Below are positions 60,002 to 64,000 of a stretch of DNA of 64,000 bases, piece after piece. The stretch comes from Bernardetia sp. ABR2-2B. GTDB lineage: Bacteria; Bacteroidota; Bacteroidia; Cytophagales; Bernardetiaceae. Position 1 is the first letter of the stretch, and each line of letters begins with the position of its first letter. A program made the position numbers and the translations under genes. A model generated the notes under the pieces. The model was not told the DNA's origin, did not search any database, and was given only the letters and a program-made list of their open reading frames with translations. The stretch is from positions 636,001 through 700,000 of the forward strand of contig NZ_CP147020.1 in NCBI RefSeq assembly GCF_037126435.1, written 5' to 3'.

Positions 60002-61588
60002 ATGTTAAATAAAGAAGACGTTTGGGGAAATAGTGTAACCGAATTTTTCGATTATGCAGACGAAAAAGAACAATTACTTTGGTCGTATTTGTTCGAAAAA
60101 ATAATTGAGTTTACACCACGCAGCTATAAAAAGCAGATTTTACCAATTATAGAAAAGATAGGGGAAAAACCATTTCGCAAAACACTTCATAACTGGTTAG
60201 AACTCGTCATTCTGACAAAACCTAAAACAGCTTTTTATGAAGATGAATCTGGATTGGAACACGAGCGAAATTATATATTAGAATACCCAAACGAAACTAC
60301 TTTTGCTCGTCTTATCCGTGCCTTACCTTTTGCAGCAGACCAAAACTCTATTGATTTACTTTCTGAACTTGCTGTTGAAGCAGGAAAAAACAGAACAACT
60401 AAAACTGATAAAATCACAGGAATTGCTTCTTATAAACTTTCCGAACAAGCCATTTATGCTTTAGCTGATATAGAAATGGGTACTAAAAAAATTAGCTCTA
60501 TTTCAGCACTTCTTTCTGTACAAATTCAATTACAGTCGCTTTCTTTGAAGAAATTAATAGAAAAAAAACTCACTCAAATTGCAAAAAAACAGAATCTAGA
60601 AGTTATTGAGCTTTTAGAAAATCATTTGCCCAATTATGGATTAGAAAATGGCTTTTTGGAAGGCGAAATTCAGTCAAAAGTAAATACTGAAAAAATCTAT
60701 GCGTATCATATACAAGTGATAGAAAATAAAGTAAAACTAACTTGGTTTGATGCCAATGGAAAACAATTAAAAACTGTTCCTGCAGCTCTCAAAAAAGAAT
60801 TTCCTCATAAAATAAAAAAGCTAAAAAATACAGCCAACGAAGCACAGAAAACACTCACACTACAAAGAGAGCGTTTAGAAAAAACATATTTGACACAAAA
60901 AACATTTACCTATTCACATTGGAAAAATGCTTATGCCAATCACGGACTTTTGGGAGTGGTAGTAGAAAATTTGATTTGGCAGGTAGGAATAAATACAGAA
61001 AATAGTAAAGAATGGAAAACAGTTTGGTCTTCTTTTGGGCGTTTTGTAGATGCTGAAAAAAATCCTGTTGAAGTGGATGATGACACTCTGATTCGCCTTC
61101 TACATCCTGTTTCATTAAGTGAAGAAGAACTGGAATATTGGCAAAATTTTATAAAACAAAAAGATGTCAAACAACCTTTTCAGCAGGTTTTTAGAGCTGT
61201 TTTTGAAAGAATAGAAAACCAAGAAATAGAAGAGAGTAATCGTTTCGAAGGAATTATTTTGAGTCAGAAAAAACTTCGCATGTTTGCCAAGATACAAGGC
61301 TGGAGTTACAAATGGCTTACATATCCAAAAATGAATCGTAGTTTTGTTACTTATCAACTTGATTATAAATTAACTAGTTTAGAAATAGAAAAACCTCAAA
61401 AACCAATAAAACTAGAAGTAGAGTTTTGGGTAGAAGCTCTGCCAAGTCAGCCACAAAATGTAAAAACAAGCATTATTCGTCTGCACAAAAAAGCACAGCT
61501 ACTTTCTTTTCAGATTTTAGATAAAATTACTTTTTCAGAGATTTTTAGACTTATTGAAAAAATTATCAGTTTTTCTCAAGTAAAATAG
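60002..61588 (+). CDS. DUF4132-like protein
   Basis: A 528-residue soluble protein from the ATG at 60002. The central region has ISALLSVQIQLQSLSLKKLI and KNLEVIELLENHL-like helices (alpha-alpha repeat), and the C-terminal half has LLGVVVENLIWQV and DDDTLIRLLHPVSLSEEE then DVKQPFQQVFRAVF, which follow the DUF4132 pattern (A-x-x-L-V-W ... H-P-x ... QPF-K/Q-Q). Such proteins are often linked to molybdate metabolism or DNA-linked WGR domains; that is family lore and not shown here. No WGR domain is present. Confidence 0.6.
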   Translation: MLNKEDVWGNSVTEFFDYADEKEQLLWSYLFEKIIEFTPRSYKKQILPIIEKIGEKPFRKTLHNWLELVILTKPKTAFYEDESGLEHERNYILEYPNETTFARLIRALPFAADQNSIDLLSELAVEAGKNRTTKTDKITGIASYKLSEQAIYALADIEMGTKKISSISALLSVQIQLQSLSLKKLIEKKLTQIAKKQNLEVIELLENHLPNYGLENGFLEGEIQSKVNTEKIYAYHIQVIENKVKLTWFDANGKQLKTVPAALKKEFPHKIKKLKNTANEAQKTLTLQRERLEKTYLTQKTFTYSHWKNAYANHGLLGVVVENLIWQVGINTENSKEWKTVWSSFGRFVDAEKNPVEVDDDTLIRLLHPVSLSEEELEYWQNFIKQKDVKQPFQQVFRAVFERIENQEIEESNRFEGIILSQKKLRMFAKIQGWSYKWLTYPKMNRSFVTYQLDYKLTSLEIEKPQKPIKLEVEFWVEALPSQPQNVKTSIIRLHKKAQLLSFQILDKITFSEIFRLIEKIISFSQVK

Positions 61589-61591
61589 TTT

Positions 61592-62293
61592 TTAATGTTG
61601 TGTTGCTGCAATAGTAGCAATACTAACTGTTTTTGCATCACTTTCTAAAAGAAGATTTGCACAAGCTTCCAAAGTAGCTCCCGTAGTAATTACATCATCT
61701 ACTAATAAAATACTTTTACCTCTAATTTCTTCTGGATTTGAAACTGTAAAGCCTTTTTTCATATTATTAAATCTTTCTTCTCTTGATTTTTTTGTCTGTG
61801 ATTTTGTGTTAGTTATTTTTTTTAATCCATGTTCTAAGTGAGGAATTTCCCAAACCTCTGCTAATCCTTTTCCAAAACAAGCACTTTGATTATACCCTCT
61901 CTTCCTAAGTTTTTTTGGGTGTAAGGGAACTGGGATAATAATATCAAAGTTTTTATAAAAATCATTTTCCAAAAGCTCTTGTCCATACCAATTTCCTATA
62001 AGCTTTCCTACTTCTGGCGCATCTTTATATTTGAGGTAATGCAACATACTTTGTACATTATTTTGTTTTTTAAAAAACACGTATGAAATAGCGTAATCTA
62101 TTTTTGTTCTTCCCCAAAATTTTTGAGCTAAAACATTTTCTTTGTCTAGATGGAAATTTGTTCTAGGGAAATTTATCCTACATATAGAACAAATTGTTTC
62201 TTCTCCTTGCTCTATCACACCACCACATGCCAAGCAATTATAAGGAAAGAGAACATAAAGAAAAGCTGACATGTAGTCTCTAAAAGTTGCCAT
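61592..62293 (-). CDS. comF: ComF family phosphoribosyltransferase-like protein
   Basis: A 233-residue protein. An N-terminal zinc-ribbon part has CLACGGVIEQGEETICSICR (C-x2-C twice), and the PRTase domain follows with DIIIPVPLHPKKLRKRGYNQ and LLVDDVITTGATLEACANLL, the PRPP-binding loop of ComF. The family helps DNA uptake or is a salvage-type PRTase in non-competent species. It is convergent with the DUF4132-like gene (3 bp apart) and follows the rRNA operon on the same strand, past the terminator at 62354. Confidence 0.92.
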   Translation of the reverse strand: MATFRDYMSAFLYVLFPYNCLACGGVIEQGEETICSICRINFPRTNFHLDKENVLAQKFWGRTKIDYAISYVFFKKQNNVQSMLHYLKYKDAPEVGKLIGNWYGQELLENDFYKNFDIIIPVPLHPKKLRKRGYNQSACFGKGLAEVWEIPHLEHGLKKITNTKSQTKKSREERFNNMKKGFTVSNPEEIRGKSILLVDDVITTGATLEACANLLLESDAKTVSIATIAATQH

Positions 62294-62353
62294 AAAAATA
62301 AAATTTTAACAATACTACCTAGTTATCATCTCACATAGATTCAAAACCCAAAA

Positions 62354-62385
62354 AAAGCCTTCATAACTAATGTTACAAAGGCTTT
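62354..62385. terminator. terminator at the 3' end of the rRNA operon
   Basis: AAAGCCTT (62354-62361) and AAGGCTTT (62378-62385) pair perfectly with a 16-nt loop. Leftward transcription gives a U-run from the A7 tract at 62350-62356. Confidence 0.8.
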
Positions 62386-62446
62386 ATTTTATTTTTGTTT
62401 CCAACACAAATACATTCACTTTATTAATCCTGTATCTGTCCATATA

Positions 62447-62559
62447 ATGACGGGCGATGACCTACTCTCCCACGAATAGCGCAGTACCATCGGCGCAATA
62501 GGGCTTAACGGCTCTGTTCGGAATGGAAAGACGTGTACCCCTATGCTATAATCACCCTT
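62447..62559 (-). rRNA. rrf: 5S ribosomal RNA
   Basis: The complement begins GGGTGATTATAGCATAGGGG and has CCATTCCGAACAGAGCCGTTA and GGTACTGCG...GAGAGTAGG, the loop A and loop C hallmarks of 5S rRNA; the ends GGGTGA and TCGCCC pair. It lies 130 bp after the 23S 3' end. Limits are approximate by a few bases. Confidence 0.93.
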
Positions 62560-62689
62560 TATCTTAAGTAAAGATTTACTCTTGTAAATCTTTAGCAATT
62601 TCTTAAAAAGTTCTTTAACAAAATAAGATGTATAGTACATTCTAAAAACTATGATTCTCTGTTTGCATATCAGAAAACCTACACTAACA

Positions 62690-64000
<1,311 letters not shown>

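Overview
The window is strongly AT-rich DNA from a member of the Bacteroidota, most likely of the Cytophagales type (inference). The evidence is a GldN-like gliding/type IX secretion protein, SprB-type repeats, Bacteroidota-typical families (my recall: DUF2480, a C-terminal VPGAELD...SLGGDN protein), promoter -7 boxes of the TAnnTTTG type, almost no Shine-Dalgarno sequences, and a Bacteroidota-style tyrosine recombinase. I cannot name the species from sequence alone.

Region 1 (about 1-22,925) is the right part of an integrated prophage or phage-like element; its left end lies outside the window. It holds a truncated first gene, an ArdC-type single-domain protein, a strong double-hairpin non-coding block, a PAS-type protein, a portal-like protein, and a 5.2-6.1 kb regulatory island (a minus-strand gene and a small putative DNA-binding protein behind a perfect palindrome). 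A lysis module follows: a membrane protein whose frame passes by a -1 shift at an A9 run into a full T7-lysozyme-type amidase that has no start codon of its own. Then come tail genes, including a 1257-residue tape-measure protein. No capsid or terminase gene is recognisable. At the right end, read leftward, lie an integrase and a three-gene module (nuclease-like protein, small winged-helix-like protein, SMC/Rad50-like ATPase with a CPYC hook) that matches the layout of ABC-3C/Lamassu-like defence systems.

Region 2 (23.1-23.7 kb) is a cluster of tRNA-Ser(GCT), tRNA-Pro(TGG) and tRNA-Arg(TCT) on the minus strand; the element ends beside tRNA-Arg.

Region 3 (24-44.9 kb) is mostly chromosomal housekeeping and envelope genes: a phytanoyl-CoA-dioxygenase-like enzyme, a NodU/CmcH carbamoyltransferase and an MFS exporter (possible small-molecule cluster); 2-oxoglutarate dehydrogenase E1; a methyltransferase; nuoK and nuoD divergently placed; RlpA, Dps, DUF697-SHOCT, CoA-binding, a stand-alone type III polyketide synthase, a TlpA-like lipoprotein, DUF2480 and DUF3999. 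Short hairpin repeats recur in intergenic gaps.

Region 4 (44.9-49.5 kb) is the most unusual chromosomal feature: five tandem paralogous genes of about 300 codons, each with a nearly invariant Cys/His N-terminal module, a variable linker, two membrane helices and a C-terminal beta-rich domain. About 195 nt at the 5' end of each copy are nearly identical while the rest has diverged.

Region 5 (49.6-62.3 kb) holds rdgB, an SprB-repeat lipoprotein with a C-terminal CX4CH cytochrome-like segment, a DUF255 thioredoxin-domain protein, an S41 protease, a duplicated GldN-like protein, a GNAT-like protein, a DUF4132-like protein and ComF. Region 6 (62.4-64 kb) is the 3' end of an rRNA operon on the minus strand (partial 23S, then 5S).
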